DNA from: Candidatus Villigracilis vicinus
GTDB lineage: Bacteria; Chloroflexota; Anaerolineae; Anaerolineales; Villigracilaceae
Direction: 5' to 3'
NCBI GenBank assembly: GCA_016721315.1
Contig: JADKIL010000002.1
Span: 248,001-312,000 of the forward strand
Length of the DNA: 64,000 bases
This document shows positions 25,863 to 34,113 of this stretch, piece after piece. A program made the translations under genes and the position numbers. Within the stretch, counting starts at the first letter, position 1. The number at the start of each line of letters is the position of its first letter. Under the pieces are notes generated by a model, which was given only the letters and a program-made list of their open reading frames with translations, was not told the origin of the DNA and did not search any database.

Positions 25863-26711
25863 ATGGATTCTCTTTCAGAACGCCGCAAGGCGATTCTTTA
25901 TCTCGCGTTTGCTGCCATTTTGTGGAGCACAAGCGGGCTATTCGTAAAAATTTTAGACTGGCACCCCGTTTCGATCCTGGCGGGGCGTAGTTTTTTTGCC
26001 GCCATTGTCTTTCTGATTTACATGCGCCGCCTCCCCACCCGTTTTAGCCTGTGGCAATTACTGGCAGCAGCGATGTTCATCCTTACGCAGTTTTTATTCG
26101 TTACCTCGACCAAATTGACCACGGCAGCCAACTCGATCTTCCTGCAATATACTGCGCCGATCTATGTGGTTTTGTTGGCATTCTGGCTGCTGCGTGAAAA
26201 ACCCTCCCGCACCGACTGGGTTTCCATGCTCATCATTTTCCTGGGGTTGACACTTTTCTTCGGCGACAAGCTCAGCACAGACGGGTTCTATGGCAACCTA
26301 CTTGCCATTCTCAGCGGTGTAACTTCGGCGGTGATGATGGTTTCCTTTCGTGCCCAAAAGAACGGCGACCCGGCGGAAAGCAACCTCATTGCATTCCTCG
26401 TCACAGCCGCATTCGGTTTCCCCTACGTGATGAAAGAAACATGGACGGTTAATAGCTGGCTAATCCTCGCCTTCCTTGGCATCTTTCAGATCGGGTTCGC
26501 CTTCATTTTTTTCACCCAGGGCATCAAACACATCCCTGCTTTGGAAGCGAATTTGATCGGCACACTGGAGCCGGTTCTTAATCCGATTTGGGTGTTTTTG
26601 TTCTACGGCGAAAGCATGGGCACCTTTGCCCTGGTTGGTGGTTTGGTAGTTCTTGGCGGCGTTATTCTTAGCGCAGTTGGCAGTGCAAAAGCTGCAAAAG
26701 AAGGTACGTAA
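25863..26711 (+). CDS. EamA family (DMT superfamily) transporter
   Basis: The 282-residue protein has about ten membrane helices in two EamA repeats. The first repeat begins ILYLAFAAILWSTSGLFVKI and includes FVTSTKLTTAANSIFLQYTAPIYVVLLAFWLLREK. The second ends with ANLIGTLEPVLNPIWVFLFYGESMG and GGLVVLGGVIL. Members export or import small metabolites such as amino acids. The substrate is not predictable. TATAAT is at 25822-25827 and TGAGGA precedes the ATG. Confidence 0.9.
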   Translation: MDSLSERRKAILYLAFAAILWSTSGLFVKILDWHPVSILAGRSFFAAIVFLIYMRRLPTRFSLWQLLAAAMFILTQFLFVTSTKLTTAANSIFLQYTAPIYVVLLAFWLLREKPSRTDWVSMLIIFLGLTLFFGDKLSTDGFYGNLLAILSGVTSAVMMVSFRAQKNGDPAESNLIAFLVTAAFGFPYVMKETWTVNSWLILAFLGIFQIGFAFIFFTQGIKHIPALEANLIGTLEPVLNPIWVFLFYGESMGTFALVGGLVVLGGVILSAVGSAKAAKEGT

Positions 26712-26764
26712 CCACCTGTAAGAACCTTGACGAACTCCGACTGTTAAAATAGGTTACACTCGTA

Positions 26765-26793
26765 TTGACAATTTATTCACTCCCTTTTAATTA
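26765..26793 (+). promoter_or_regulatory. Promoter of the degV-like gene
   Basis: TTGACA at 26765-26770 and TAATTA at 26788-26793 have a 17-bp spacer. The ATG at 26802 is only 8 bp after the -10 box, so the transcript would have almost no leader. Confidence 0.6.
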
Positions 26794-26801
26794 GGTAGAA
26801 C

Positions 26802-27644
26802 ATGTCTATTGCCATTGTTACGGACTCAACCTGCGACCTGCCTCAAAGTGTTATCAATGAACTAGGGATTACCGTTATTCCCCTGTTCATCAATATTGGC
26901 AACGAAGGATTCTTAGACGGTGTAGATATCACCCGCAAGGATTTTTATACCAATCTGCCGGGCTATACCGCACATCCCACAACCGGAACCCCCGGCACAG
27001 ATGCATTCAAAAACGCATACCAAACTCTGACAGATCAAGGTTTTACCGAGATCCTCTCTATTCATATTTCAGAGAAGCTAAGCGCCACTGTGAATGTGGC
27101 GAGAAATGCCGCGCAGGAATTCAAACAAATTCCCGTCACCGTGCGGGATTCGGGTCAGCTTAGTTTGGGGACGGGTCTTCAAGTGGAACGCGCCGCTCGC
27201 TTGGCGGCAGAAGGTAAGTCCATGAAGGAGATCGAAGCCGCGCTGGATGATCTCCGGTCGCGCACCTTCGTTGCGGCTCGGTTGGATACTCTCGAATTCC
27301 TGCGGCGCAGCGGACGCATGAACTCCTTTCTGGCAGGCATCGGCAGTTTGTTACAGCTCAAACCGATCCTCACCATGCAAAATGGACAGCCCGGCTCTGA
27401 ACGCGTGCGCACCACCCCTAAAGCCGAAGCCCGGCTCTTGAAAATGCTGGAAGAACGTCAGCCCATTGAGCATTTCTCTTTGCTGCACACCAATTCTCAC
27501 GAACAAGCCCTTGCCTTTCGCAACATGGCTGCTCATTTAATCCCGACAGAAGTTACCTATTCCATGGATATCACCCCGGTCATTGGCGCACATTTGGGAC
27601 CGGGAGCCGTTGGGTTCGTGATCATTTCGAAGAAGCCCGCATAG
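26802..27644 (+). CDS. DegV family fatty-acid-binding protein
   Basis: The 280-residue protein fits DegV throughout: IAIVTDSTCDLPQSVINELGITVIPLFINIG, DFYTNLPGYTAHPTTGTPGTDAF, ILSIHISEKLSATVNVARNAA, VRDSGQLSLGTGLQV, FLRRSGRMNSFLAGIGSLLQLKPIL, and GAHLGPGAVGFV at the end. Proteins of this family bind long-chain fatty acids and some (FakB) hand them to a fatty acid kinase. No kinase gene is present nearby. Its promoter leaves a very short leader. Confidence 0.93.
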   Translation: MSIAIVTDSTCDLPQSVINELGITVIPLFINIGNEGFLDGVDITRKDFYTNLPGYTAHPTTGTPGTDAFKNAYQTLTDQGFTEILSIHISEKLSATVNVARNAAQEFKQIPVTVRDSGQLSLGTGLQVERAARLAAEGKSMKEIEAALDDLRSRTFVAARLDTLEFLRRSGRMNSFLAGIGSLLQLKPILTMQNGQPGSERVRTTPKAEARLLKMLEERQPIEHFSLLHTNSHEQALAFRNMAAHLIPTEVTYSMDITPVIGAHLGPGAVGFVIISKKPA

Positions 27645-27680
27645 AATGTGCGGAATCCCTTAAGTCGATAGGAAAAAAAC

Positions 27681-28556
27681 ATGAATGCTGTCACCAAACG
27701 TTCGTTGATCGGAATCATTATCGTTCTATTGATCGCTTCCGGACTGGCTTTTGCCGGGAGCCAGGGCGGCTACACCGTCAACGGTTTCCCGCTTTATGCG
27801 CTATGCATCCTGCTGGCATTCGTCATTCAATGGATCGCATTTATCCCAGCTTATATGAATCAGACCGAGTCGTTCTTTGACCTGACCGGCGGGTTGACCT
27901 ACATCATCGTCACCGTGACCGCGGTTGCCTTGAGCAGCGAAGTAGACACTCGCTCTTATCTATTGCTTGGCATCATCTTGGTATGGGCGGTTCGGCTGGG
28001 CTCTTTCCTCTTCATGCGCATTCGCGCCGCGGGTGAAGACCGCCGCTTCCGTGAGATCAAACCATCCTTTGCGCGCTTCCTGCTCACGTGGACCATTCAA
28101 GGGTTGTGGGTTTCGTTTTCAGTGGCGGCAGGGCTGGCAGCCATCACATCCACAGTTCGGGTTGAGTTGGATGCGTTTGCGGTGATCGGTTTAATCGTTT
28201 GGCTAATCGGTTTCGGCATCGAAGTCATCGCAGATCGGCAGAAAAGTGCATTCAATGCCACGCCCGCAAACAAAGGTAAATTCATCAACACGGGTTTGTG
28301 GTCGTGGTCGCGTCATCCGAATTATTTCGGTGAGATCGTGTTGTGGATTGGCGTTGCGATCATTGCATTGCCCGTCCTGCGCGGATGGCAATGGGCGACC
28401 CTCATCTCCCCCATCTTCATCATTCTGCTGCTCACCCGCATCAGCGGCGTGCCGCTTTTGGAAAAACGCGCCGATGAAAAATGGGGCGGTCAGCCTGAGT
28501 ACGAAGCCTACAAAGCAGGGACATCCGTCTTAGTCCCCATGCCGCCAAAGAAATAA
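27681..28556 (+). CDS. DUF1295 family membrane protein
   Basis: The 291-residue protein has about seven membrane helices. The C-terminal half has the steroid 5-alpha-reductase/ICMT-like signature: IEVIADRQKSAFNATPANKGKFINTGLWSWSRHPNYFGEIVLWIGVAI, then SGVPLLEKRADEKWGGQPEYEAYKAGTSVLVP. This region binds NADPH or a methyl donor in related families. The reaction is not known for DUF1295. It lies 36 bp after degV. Confidence 0.87.
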   Translation: MNAVTKRSLIGIIIVLLIASGLAFAGSQGGYTVNGFPLYALCILLAFVIQWIAFIPAYMNQTESFFDLTGGLTYIIVTVTAVALSSEVDTRSYLLLGIILVWAVRLGSFLFMRIRAAGEDRRFREIKPSFARFLLTWTIQGLWVSFSVAAGLAAITSTVRVELDAFAVIGLIVWLIGFGIEVIADRQKSAFNATPANKGKFINTGLWSWSRHPNYFGEIVLWIGVAIIALPVLRGWQWATLISPIFIILLLTRISGVPLLEKRADEKWGGQPEYEAYKAGTSVLVPMPPKK

Positions 28557-28558
28557 AA

Positions 28559-28635
28559 CCTCTCAAAAATTTATGAGGGACTCCGAAAGTTCTACTTTCG
28601 GAATATCCGCCTGAAGTAAAACTTCAGGATTCCAA
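28559..28635. repeat. Three short hairpins in a row
   Basis: Three stems lie head to tail: CCTC/GAGG (about 28560-28579), CCGAAAGT/ACTTTCGG (28584-28602) and CCTGAAGT/ACTTCAGG (28611-28630). They fill the gap between the DUF1295 and DUF1475 genes. No T-run follows, so a simple terminator is not evident. Confidence 0.6.
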
Positions 28636-28666
28636 ATATGCAAGAGATCGAATTAAGGAAAACAAA

Positions 28667-29005
28667 ATGAACATGAACATTGCCAAGGTCATATCCGGTT
28701 TGGGCGTGCTTGCCATGACCGCCGTCTTGTTCTATGGCTTCACCGCCGGAGATTTCGGGAAAGACGGCGCTACCCTGCTTCAAAACCCGTGGGGCATCGT
28801 CTCAATGGTGGACTTATACACCGGCTTCATCCTCTTCTCCGCATGGATCGTCTATCGCGAGAAGTCCGTCGTCCGCTCGATCATTTGGGTAATCTTAATG
28901 ATGGTGCTCGGATTTTTCGCAGGCAGTCTCTATGCCTTCCTCGCGCTCAACGACAGCAAAGGTGATTGGAAAAAATTCTGGATGGGGCAACACGCCAATG
29001 GGTAA
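28667..29005 (+). CDS. DUF1475 family membrane protein
   Basis: The 112-residue protein has three membrane segments and the DUF1475 pattern NPWGIVSMVDLYTGFILFSAWIVYREKSVVRSIIWVILMMVLGFFAGSLYAFLAL. Function is unknown. An AAGGAAAAC site precedes the ATG. Its last eight bases overlap the start of the next gene, so the two are translationally linked. Confidence 0.82.
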   Translation: MNMNIAKVISGLGVLAMTAVLFYGFTAGDFGKDGATLLQNPWGIVSMVDLYTGFILFSAWIVYREKSVVRSIIWVILMMVLGFFAGSLYAFLALNDSKGDWKKFWMGQHANG

Positions 29006-29675
29006 ACTGCAAGAACTCGGGGAGGAATTGCGCGGTGTTCTCTCCGGTCAGGGATCAAGGCTGCTTGATTCATTTTTCCCACCATTGGTGTTCCTGCTGA
29101 TCAATTCCATCTCCGATGTGGATGCGGCGCTTTGGGGCGCGCTTGCCATCTCAGGCGGATTCGCCGCCTACCGCCTCATCCGCCGCGAGAACTTGACCTA
29201 TGCTCTCGGGGGCTTGGGTGGAACGCTTTTAGCGGCTCTCTTCGTCAAGTTAAGCGGATCTGGTTCTGGATTCTTTTTACCCGGCTTCTTTTCTGGAGCC
29301 GCGACCGTAATTCTGTGCGTGGTGAGCGTAGCATTCAACCGACCCATGGTGGCGTGGTCCAGCTTCATTGCCAGGCGCTGGGCATTGAATTGGTACTGGC
29401 ATCCGCAAGTGTTGCCCGCATACAACGAAGTGACCATTCTCTGGGCAGTGGCATTCGCCGCACGCCTGACCCTTGAGTTCTGGCTCTATCAACAAAATGC
29501 ACTTAACGCACTCGCTACAGAGCGAATTCTATTGGGCTGGCCGTTCATCGTTGTGCTGCTCATCGTCAGTTACATCTATGGACTTTGGCGACTCGCAAAG
29601 TTACAAGGTCCCAGCGTGGAAGAATTCAAAGCAGGCAAAGCCCCGCCGTGGGAAGGTCAGAAGCGCGGGTTTTAG
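28998..29675 (+). CDS. DUF3159-like membrane protein
   Basis: About 225 residues with six or so membrane helices. SFFPPLVFLLINSISDVDAALWGAL and the central RPMVAWSSFIARRWALNWYWHPQVLPAYNEVTILWAVAFAARL resemble DUF3159. Function is not established. The start at 28998 lies inside the end of the preceding gene in another frame. A longer in-frame start at 28932 would overlap much more and is unlikely. Confidence 0.75.
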   Translation: MGKLQELGEELRGVLSGQGSRLLDSFFPPLVFLLINSISDVDAALWGALAISGGFAAYRLIRRENLTYALGGLGGTLLAALFVKLSGSGSGFFLPGFFSGAATVILCVVSVAFNRPMVAWSSFIARRWALNWYWHPQVLPAYNEVTILWAVAFAARLTLEFWLYQQNALNALATERILLGWPFIVVLLIVSYIYGLWRLAKLQGPSVEEFKAGKAPPWEGQKRGF

Positions 29676-29735
29676 CAGCTACCTATGGAAGAGAACTTAA
29701 TTTAGCGCAGGGGTATAAAAGGATAGAATCACATC

Positions 29736-30419
29736 ATGCAAACTGACCTCCTGCTGAAACGCCTCAAGACCTTTGAATTCCTGCGCGGACTCGACGACGA
29801 GACTCTGTCTGCGCTGGCAAAAAGTGCGGTGTGGAAAGTCTTTCCGCCGAACGCAGTGGTGTTTTGGGAAGGGAACCTGGAAACGCATCTGTTCTATCTG
29901 GAATATGGTTCGCTCAAAGCCATGCGCACTTCACCCGACGGACGCGAACAGGTCTTGAGCTTTCTCAATGCCGGAGAGATATTCAATGAATTGGGAGTCT
30001 TCGCGCAAAAGCCCAACCCTGCCACGGCTGTCGCTTTGGAAGAATCGGGTATTTGGCTGATCCCGCGCAAGGCGTTGGAAGAGATCGTGATGATGCACCC
30101 GCGAACAGGGATGCAGATCATCGAGATGATGGCAAACCGCATTATCAGCCTCGTCACACTGGCATCAGATCTGTCGTTGAAAACGGTCGAGGCGAGGTTC
30201 ATTCAATTGTTGCTCGACCAAGCCGAAGGGGATGTGATCGAGCGCAGGCGTTGGACGAATCAAACCGAGTTGGCGGCGCGGCTCGGAACGGTCCCCGATG
30301 TCTTGAGTCGCGTCATCCGCGAGTTGACCAAGGCAGGGCTGATCGAGATGGATAAACAGCAGATCCGCATTTTGGATCAGGCGAGGCTGGCAGAGCGAGG
30401 CAAGATTCGGGAAGAATAA
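29736..30419 (+). CDS. Crp/Fnr family transcriptional regulator
   Basis: The 227-residue protein has an N-terminal cyclic-nucleotide-binding-type beta roll (FLRGLDDETLSALAKSAVWKVFPPNAVVFWEGNLETHLFYLEYGSLKAMRTSPDGREQVLSFLNAGEIFNELGVF) and a C-terminal winged helix (NQTELAARLGTVPDVLSRVIRELTKAGLIEMDKQQIRI). No N-terminal Cys cluster is present, so it is not an Fe-S Fnr. The pattern resembles NO- or haem-sensing Dnr/NnrR types, but that is inference. It heads a same-strand set with a cupin and two membrane proteins. TAGAAT at 29724-29729 is 6 nt before the ATG. Confidence 0.9.
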   Translation: MQTDLLLKRLKTFEFLRGLDDETLSALAKSAVWKVFPPNAVVFWEGNLETHLFYLEYGSLKAMRTSPDGREQVLSFLNAGEIFNELGVFAQKPNPATAVALEESGIWLIPRKALEEIVMMHPRTGMQIIEMMANRIISLVTLASDLSLKTVEARFIQLLLDQAEGDVIERRRWTNQTELAARLGTVPDVLSRVIRELTKAGLIEMDKQQIRILDQARLAERGKIREE

Positions 30420-30502
30420 ATATTGGGGTGAGAAACCCGACAAAAGTCGGGGCGCGAAGCGGGGGAAAGCGATAAAGTTTGGCATATCAAAAAGGAGTTC
30501 GT

Positions 30503-30814
30503 ATGCCAGACATCTATTTCACAGACACAAAATCAAAAGCGGTCTTTTCAAGCGACGGACCGAAGCCGCAGTTCCTGCTCAATAGCGAAAATTTCAAGGC
30601 GCTGGTCGTAGGGTTGGAAGCGGGGCAGCAATTGCCGCAACATGCCGATGGCGCGGCGATGTATCACTTCCTCGAAGGCGAAGGCTTGATGTTCGTTGAA
30701 GATGAAGCGTTCGATATCAAACCGGGTGTCACAGTAGTGGTGCCGGGCGGTTCGAAGCGCGGCATCACGGCAAAGACCCGCCTCATCTTCCTTGGCTCGA
30801 AAGGGGCAGCATGA
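30503..30814 (+). CDS. Small cupin-domain protein
   Basis: The 103-residue protein is a single cupin barrel: LVVGLEAGQQLPQHADGAAMYHFLEGEGLMFVEDEAFDIKPGVTVVVPGGSKRGI. His residues near 46 and 54 may bind a metal. A strong AAGGAG supports the start at 30503. Its stop overlaps the next ATG by 4 bp. It is downstream of the Crp/Fnr gene and upstream of two membrane proteins, so a sensing or metal-binding role in that unit is possible. Confidence 0.85.
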   Translation: MPDIYFTDTKSKAVFSSDGPKPQFLLNSENFKALVVGLEAGQQLPQHADGAAMYHFLEGEGLMFVEDEAFDIKPGVTVVVPGGSKRGITAKTRLIFLGSKGAA

Positions 30815-31170
30815 ATGCCATCAGGGTCGCGGCTGGTCTTGCCTTTCTGATCGGCGCGTTATCGATCTTTGCCGGTGGAATGGCAATGCGCGGTTGGAAC
30901 CCTGGATATAAGGTATTGGGATGGCTGCCTGTGTACAACTTCGGCATGGGAATTTTGACGGTTCTGCTTCCCGCCATTCTGATCTGGAAGAATCATCCGC
31001 TTGCCTTTTTTGCGGCGATCATTTTCTTTGGAATTCACTTGATGGCAACCGCAGTGCTTTTACTGGGGTTTCGCGAGGTGGTCGCCACGCAAAGCCTGCT
31101 CGCCATGACCTTTCGACTGGTTATGTGGTTGATCATCATTGCATTGTTGTACTTTACTTCTCTCAAATAA
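30811..31170 (+). CDS. Small four-helix membrane protein
   Basis: A 119-residue hydrophobic protein with about four membrane helices (VAAGLAFLIGALSIFAGGMAMRG, GWLPVYNFGMGILTVLLPAILIW, LAFFAAIIFFGIHLMATAVLLLG, LVMWLIIIALLYF). No family is recognised with confidence. The start overlaps the cupin stop by 4 bp and the next gene begins 10 bp after its own stop, so it is in the middle of an operon. Confidence 0.75.
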   Translation: MNAIRVAAGLAFLIGALSIFAGGMAMRGWNPGYKVLGWLPVYNFGMGILTVLLPAILIWKNHPLAFFAAIIFFGIHLMATAVLLLGFREVVATQSLLAMTFRLVMWLIIIALLYFTSLK

Positions 31171-31180
31171 GGAACTGAAA

Positions 31181-32362
31181 ATGTCCATCCCCTATATCTT
31201 CACTACATTGTTTTACACCTTCGTTGGTCTGTTCATCGCAGCCGATGCCTCACTGGTCAGCTTCAATCTGACAGGAGCCTTCCCCGCCTTACGCTGGGTG
31301 CGCGTCCACTTCATTACGTTGGGAATTCTCTCGCAGGTTGTTTTTGGGCTGCTGCCTTCCTTGGTGGCAAACCACGCAAAAAAAGCCAAGCCCTCCATGC
31401 GTTGGGATATCTGGCTTTCGCTGAACGCAGGCTTTGCCTTGTTGATCGCAGGCTTCTCAGGCATGAACCATCCGCAAATCTTTGCAGGCGGCACATTGGT
31501 CTTTATCGCCACATCACTATTATTTGGGGAACTATGGAATCTGCGCGGCAACGAAGCACCCGCCAGCCTGAAGTTCTATATCACGGGCGTCGCCTATCTT
31601 TTACTGGGCATCATCCTTGGCACAGGCTTGTTCCTGAATTGGAGCGAGGCGCTGCACATCCGTGTGCCGCTTGAAGTTCACATCCACGCCAACTCGTGGG
31701 GCTTCATGTCACTGGTCTTTGCGGGCTTGCTCGTGGACTTCACCCCAATGATCACAGGAAAACCACTCGGTGAAAAGAAAGCCATTGACTCCATCTACTG
31801 GGGCATGACCCTCGGCGCATTCGGCATCATCCTTGGTCCGTGGATTCCCGCCAGCATCAGCGAACCGCCCACAGTGGCTGGCTTGCTCCTGCATTTGGCA
31901 GGGACGATCTGGCTGGTCGTTTTGATGATACGCGCCCTCAAAGCAAGCGGACATCTCTCTCAGGCAGGCGGCTGGCATTTGGTCGCTTCGTATGTGTGGA
32001 TCTTGATGCCCGTGCTGGTTGCCCCCACGATCTTGTTGAAACTCATCCCAAGCGGACCCGTCGAATCGACCGCGCCTCAACCTTTAATTTATGGCTGGGT
32101 TTTCCAATTTGGCATTGCCCTCATCCCGTACATTTTCCGCCGCACCTTGCTCAAGGAGAAAAATCCCGCGCTCGGCGGAAGCTGGCTCACACTCACCCTG
32201 CTCACCCTCGGCGGGTTAATCATCTGGATCAGCATCTTTTCTCCGATCGAGAATGTGCTGTATGGTATCGGGTTCGCGCTCTACACGATCGCTTTTATTC
32301 AACCACTCAAAGAACTGCTCGATATCGTCCGCAAGGCGACGGTGAAATTCGAAGAAGCATAA
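31181..32362 (+). CDS. Polytopic membrane protein resembling haem-copper oxidase subunit I
   Basis: The 393-residue protein has about twelve membrane helices. Histidines occur at helix positions: H43 in RWVRVHFITLGILSQVVFG, H167 and H169 in LEVHIHANSWGFMSLVFAGLLVDF, H228 in LLLHLAGTIW and H246 in GGWHLVASYVW. The RVHFITLG and HANSWGFMSL wording is like subunit I of cbb3/NorB-type oxidases, and NnrS is another possibility. It lacks a recognisable CuB set and no subunit II or cytochrome c gene is adjacent. A haem-binding membrane protein is plausible, but no reaction can be assigned. It ends the Crp-cupin unit. Confidence 0.6.
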   Translation: MSIPYIFTTLFYTFVGLFIAADASLVSFNLTGAFPALRWVRVHFITLGILSQVVFGLLPSLVANHAKKAKPSMRWDIWLSLNAGFALLIAGFSGMNHPQIFAGGTLVFIATSLLFGELWNLRGNEAPASLKFYITGVAYLLLGIILGTGLFLNWSEALHIRVPLEVHIHANSWGFMSLVFAGLLVDFTPMITGKPLGEKKAIDSIYWGMTLGAFGIILGPWIPASISEPPTVAGLLLHLAGTIWLVVLMIRALKASGHLSQAGGWHLVASYVWILMPVLVAPTILLKLIPSGPVESTAPQPLIYGWVFQFGIALIPYIFRRTLLKEKNPALGGSWLTLTLLTLGGLIIWISIFSPIENVLYGIGFALYTIAFIQPLKELLDIVRKATVKFEEA

Positions 32363-32367
32363 TTTAT

Positions 32368-32401
32368 AAAGAGACGGTCCTCTTGAGATGACCGTCTCTT
32401 T
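32368..32401. terminator. Terminator after the Crp-cupin-membrane protein unit
   Basis: A perfect 12-bp stem AAAGAGACGGTC with GACCGTCTCTTT and a 10-nt loop. It overlaps the stop codon of the convergent YdeI-like gene, so it can act in both directions. Confidence 0.85.
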
Positions 32402-32975
32402 ATAACGTCTCACCGTTCGCTAACATCTCCACAAATTGACGGATGCGCTTCTCACGCGTTTCGGCTTTCTTCGCCGTTTCAATTCTGAATAGAAACGAAT
32501 AGCGCTTCGCACTGGTCAAGGTCTCAAAAAAGGCTTTGGCTTTTTTATTCTTATTCAACGCGGACTGAAAATCTGCGGGCACGACAATATTCTTCTGCGA
32601 CGAATACGCTGCAGCCCAACGCCCATCCTGTTTCGCCGCTTCAACCGCTTTCAACCCCGACGGTTTCATCTCCCCACTCGCGATCAGACCTGCCACCTTC
32701 TCCACATTGATCTTCGACCAAATGCTCTTCGGTCTGCGCGGTGTAAATTTCTGCAGAAAATACTGCTCGTCAAAACTCCCCTTCTGCCCATCGATCCAGC
32801 CATAGCACAAAGCCACATCCAACGCCTCAAGATATGTGACCGTGGGAATCCCCGTCGCTTTCTTGGCGATCTTCAACCACAGCCCCGCAGACTTGTCGTG
32901 ATTCTTGGCAAGCCACTCTGCAAATTTCTTTTTGGATTCAAAGGGAAGGATGGGAAGTTCGGTTGAGGTAGGCAT
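32400..32975 (-). CDS. YdeI/OmdA family protein (paralogue 1)
   Basis: The 191-residue protein matches the YdeI/OmpD-associated family: FAEWLAKNHDKSAGLWLKIAKKATGIPTVTYLEALDVALCYGWIDGQKGSFDEQYFLQKFTPRRPKSIWSKINVEKV. The C-terminal segment (FQSALNKNKKAKAFFETLTSAKRYSFLFRIETAKKAETREKRI) is the usual second half. Members are linked to bacteriocin or peptide resistance in enterobacteria, but most have no known role. The ATG follows TAAAAT by 6 nt with no Shine-Dalgarno. The divergent neighbour is a paralogue. Confidence 0.88.
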   Translation of the reverse strand: MPTSTELPILPFESKKKFAEWLAKNHDKSAGLWLKIAKKATGIPTVTYLEALDVALCYGWIDGQKGSFDEQYFLQKFTPRRPKSIWSKINVEKVAGLIASGEMKPSGLKAVEAAKQDGRWAAAYSSQKNIVVPADFQSALNKNKKAKAFFETLTSAKRYSFLFRIETAKKAETREKRIRQFVEMLANGETL

Positions 32976-33064
32976 TGTTTGATTTTACCTGACCACCACT
33001 TAAGTGGGCGGAAGAGCATCTTTGCCCTTATACTTTGAGAATCATATCTACAAAGAGAAACCAA

Positions 33065-33628
33065 GTGAAAATCTCAAACACGCTCTACCTGACCAACCCC
33101 AAAGACTGGCGGAACTGGCTCAAGCAGCATCACAAAACCGAGACTGAAATCTGGCTGGTCTACCCCAAGAAAGCGACAGGCAAGCCGCGCATCGAATACA
33201 ACGACGCCGTGGAGCAAGCCCTGTGCTTCGGCTGGATCGACTCCATCATCAAGACATTAGACGACGAGCATACCGTCCAACGATTTTCGCCGCGCAAGCC
33301 AAAAGCAAAATACTCGCAAGCCAACATCGAGCGCCTGCGGACATTGGTTGCGCAAAAGAAAGTCATCAAAGAAGTAGCCGATACGCTGACAGAAATCTTG
33401 AACGCCGAGTTCATCATCCCACCTGATATTTTGAAAGCCATTCAAGCGGACAAGGAAGCCTGGAAGAATTTTCAAAGTTTTTCGGACGCCTACATTCGCA
33501 TCCGCGTGGCATTTATTGATGGAGCCCGCAAACGCCCCGAAGAATTCAAAAAGCGATTACGGTATTTCATTGAAATGACCGCCAAGAACAAGCAGATCGG
33601 GTTTGGGGGAATTGAGAAGCATTATTGA
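33065..33628 (+). CDS. YdeI/OmdA family protein (paralogue 2)
   Basis: About 187 residues, related to the divergent gene: DWRNWLKQHHKTETEIWLVYPKKATGKPRIEYNDAVEQALCFGWIDSIIKTLDDEHTVQRFSPRKPKAKYSQANIERL, and a C-terminal half of FQSFSDAYIRIRVAFIDGARKRPEEFKKRLRYFIEM. I choose the GTG at 33065 giving MKISNTLYL, with AAAGAGAAA upstream; a TTG at 33035 is possible. Shared AxxxALCxGWID and RFxPRxPK blocks show the pair arose by duplication and inversion. Confidence 0.86.
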   Translation: MKISNTLYLTNPKDWRNWLKQHHKTETEIWLVYPKKATGKPRIEYNDAVEQALCFGWIDSIIKTLDDEHTVQRFSPRKPKAKYSQANIERLRTLVAQKKVIKEVADTLTEILNAEFIIPPDILKAIQADKEAWKNFQSFSDAYIRIRVAFIDGARKRPEEFKKRLRYFIEMTAKNKQIGFGGIEKHY

Positions 33629-33725
33629 CCCCCACCCTGCCCTCCCCCAAATCGGACGGTACCTCTGTCCGATTTGGGGGACGCGTACCCGAGCGATAGC
33701 GAGCGGTAGGTGCCCGTAGGGCGTA
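33629..33725. repeat. Long palindrome P1 with CCCCCAAAT arms
   Basis: A perfect 15-bp stem, TCCCCCAAATCGGAC (33643-33657) with GTCCGATTTGGGGGA (33667-33681), has a 9-nt loop. It is preceded by CCCCACCCTGCC and followed by a GC-rich tail with GAGCGATAGCGAGCG. It starts right after the YdeI stop and ends just before the DUF559 gene. P2 (35415) and P3 (37754) share its architecture. Confidence 0.8.
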
Positions 33726-33747
33726 ACTCTTGGGGTAAAATCGCCAC

Positions 33748-34098
33748 ATGCCAGCCCGCAGAACCACGCCCAAAGGCTACCAAAACGCAAGGGAACTGCG
33801 AAAGGAACCCACGCCCGCCGAAGGCAAACTGTGGGCGTACCTCCGCAATGACCAATTAGGGGTGAACTTCAGAAGGCAACACGCGATTGGAAACTACATC
33901 CCCGATTTTTGCTGTATCAAAAAGAAACTGATTATCGAACTGGATGGTAGCCAGCACATAGACCAAACCGAGTATGACGCTGAAAGAACAAAGTACTTTG
34001 CGTCTTTGGGTTATAAGGTTATTCGATTTTGGAACAATGATGTGATGAAGGATATCAACGGGGTGATACGCGTTATACAGTTTGCGATGGAAAAATAA
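33748..34098 (+). CDS. DUF559 domain endonuclease-like protein
   Basis: The 116-residue protein is a typical DUF559 (PD-(D/E)XK, Vsr-like) protein. It has ARELRKEPTPAEGKLWAYLRNDQLGVNFRRQHAIGNYIPDFCCIKKKLIIELDGSQH and DAERTKYFASLGYKVIRFWNNDV. The Asp of DFCC and the Glu of IIELDG are the likely catalytic acids. The family is presumed to cleave DNA, but targets are unknown. TAAAAT at 33736-33741 is 6 nt before the ATG. Palindrome P1 lies directly upstream and a matching arm (CCACCCCCACCCG) directly downstream, so the gene looks packaged within repeats. Confidence 0.88.
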   Translation: MPARRTTPKGYQNARELRKEPTPAEGKLWAYLRNDQLGVNFRRQHAIGNYIPDFCCIKKKLIIELDGSQHIDQTEYDAERTKYFASLGYKVIRFWNNDVMKDINGVIRVIQFAMEK

Positions 34099-34113
34099 AA
34101 CCACCCCCACCCG

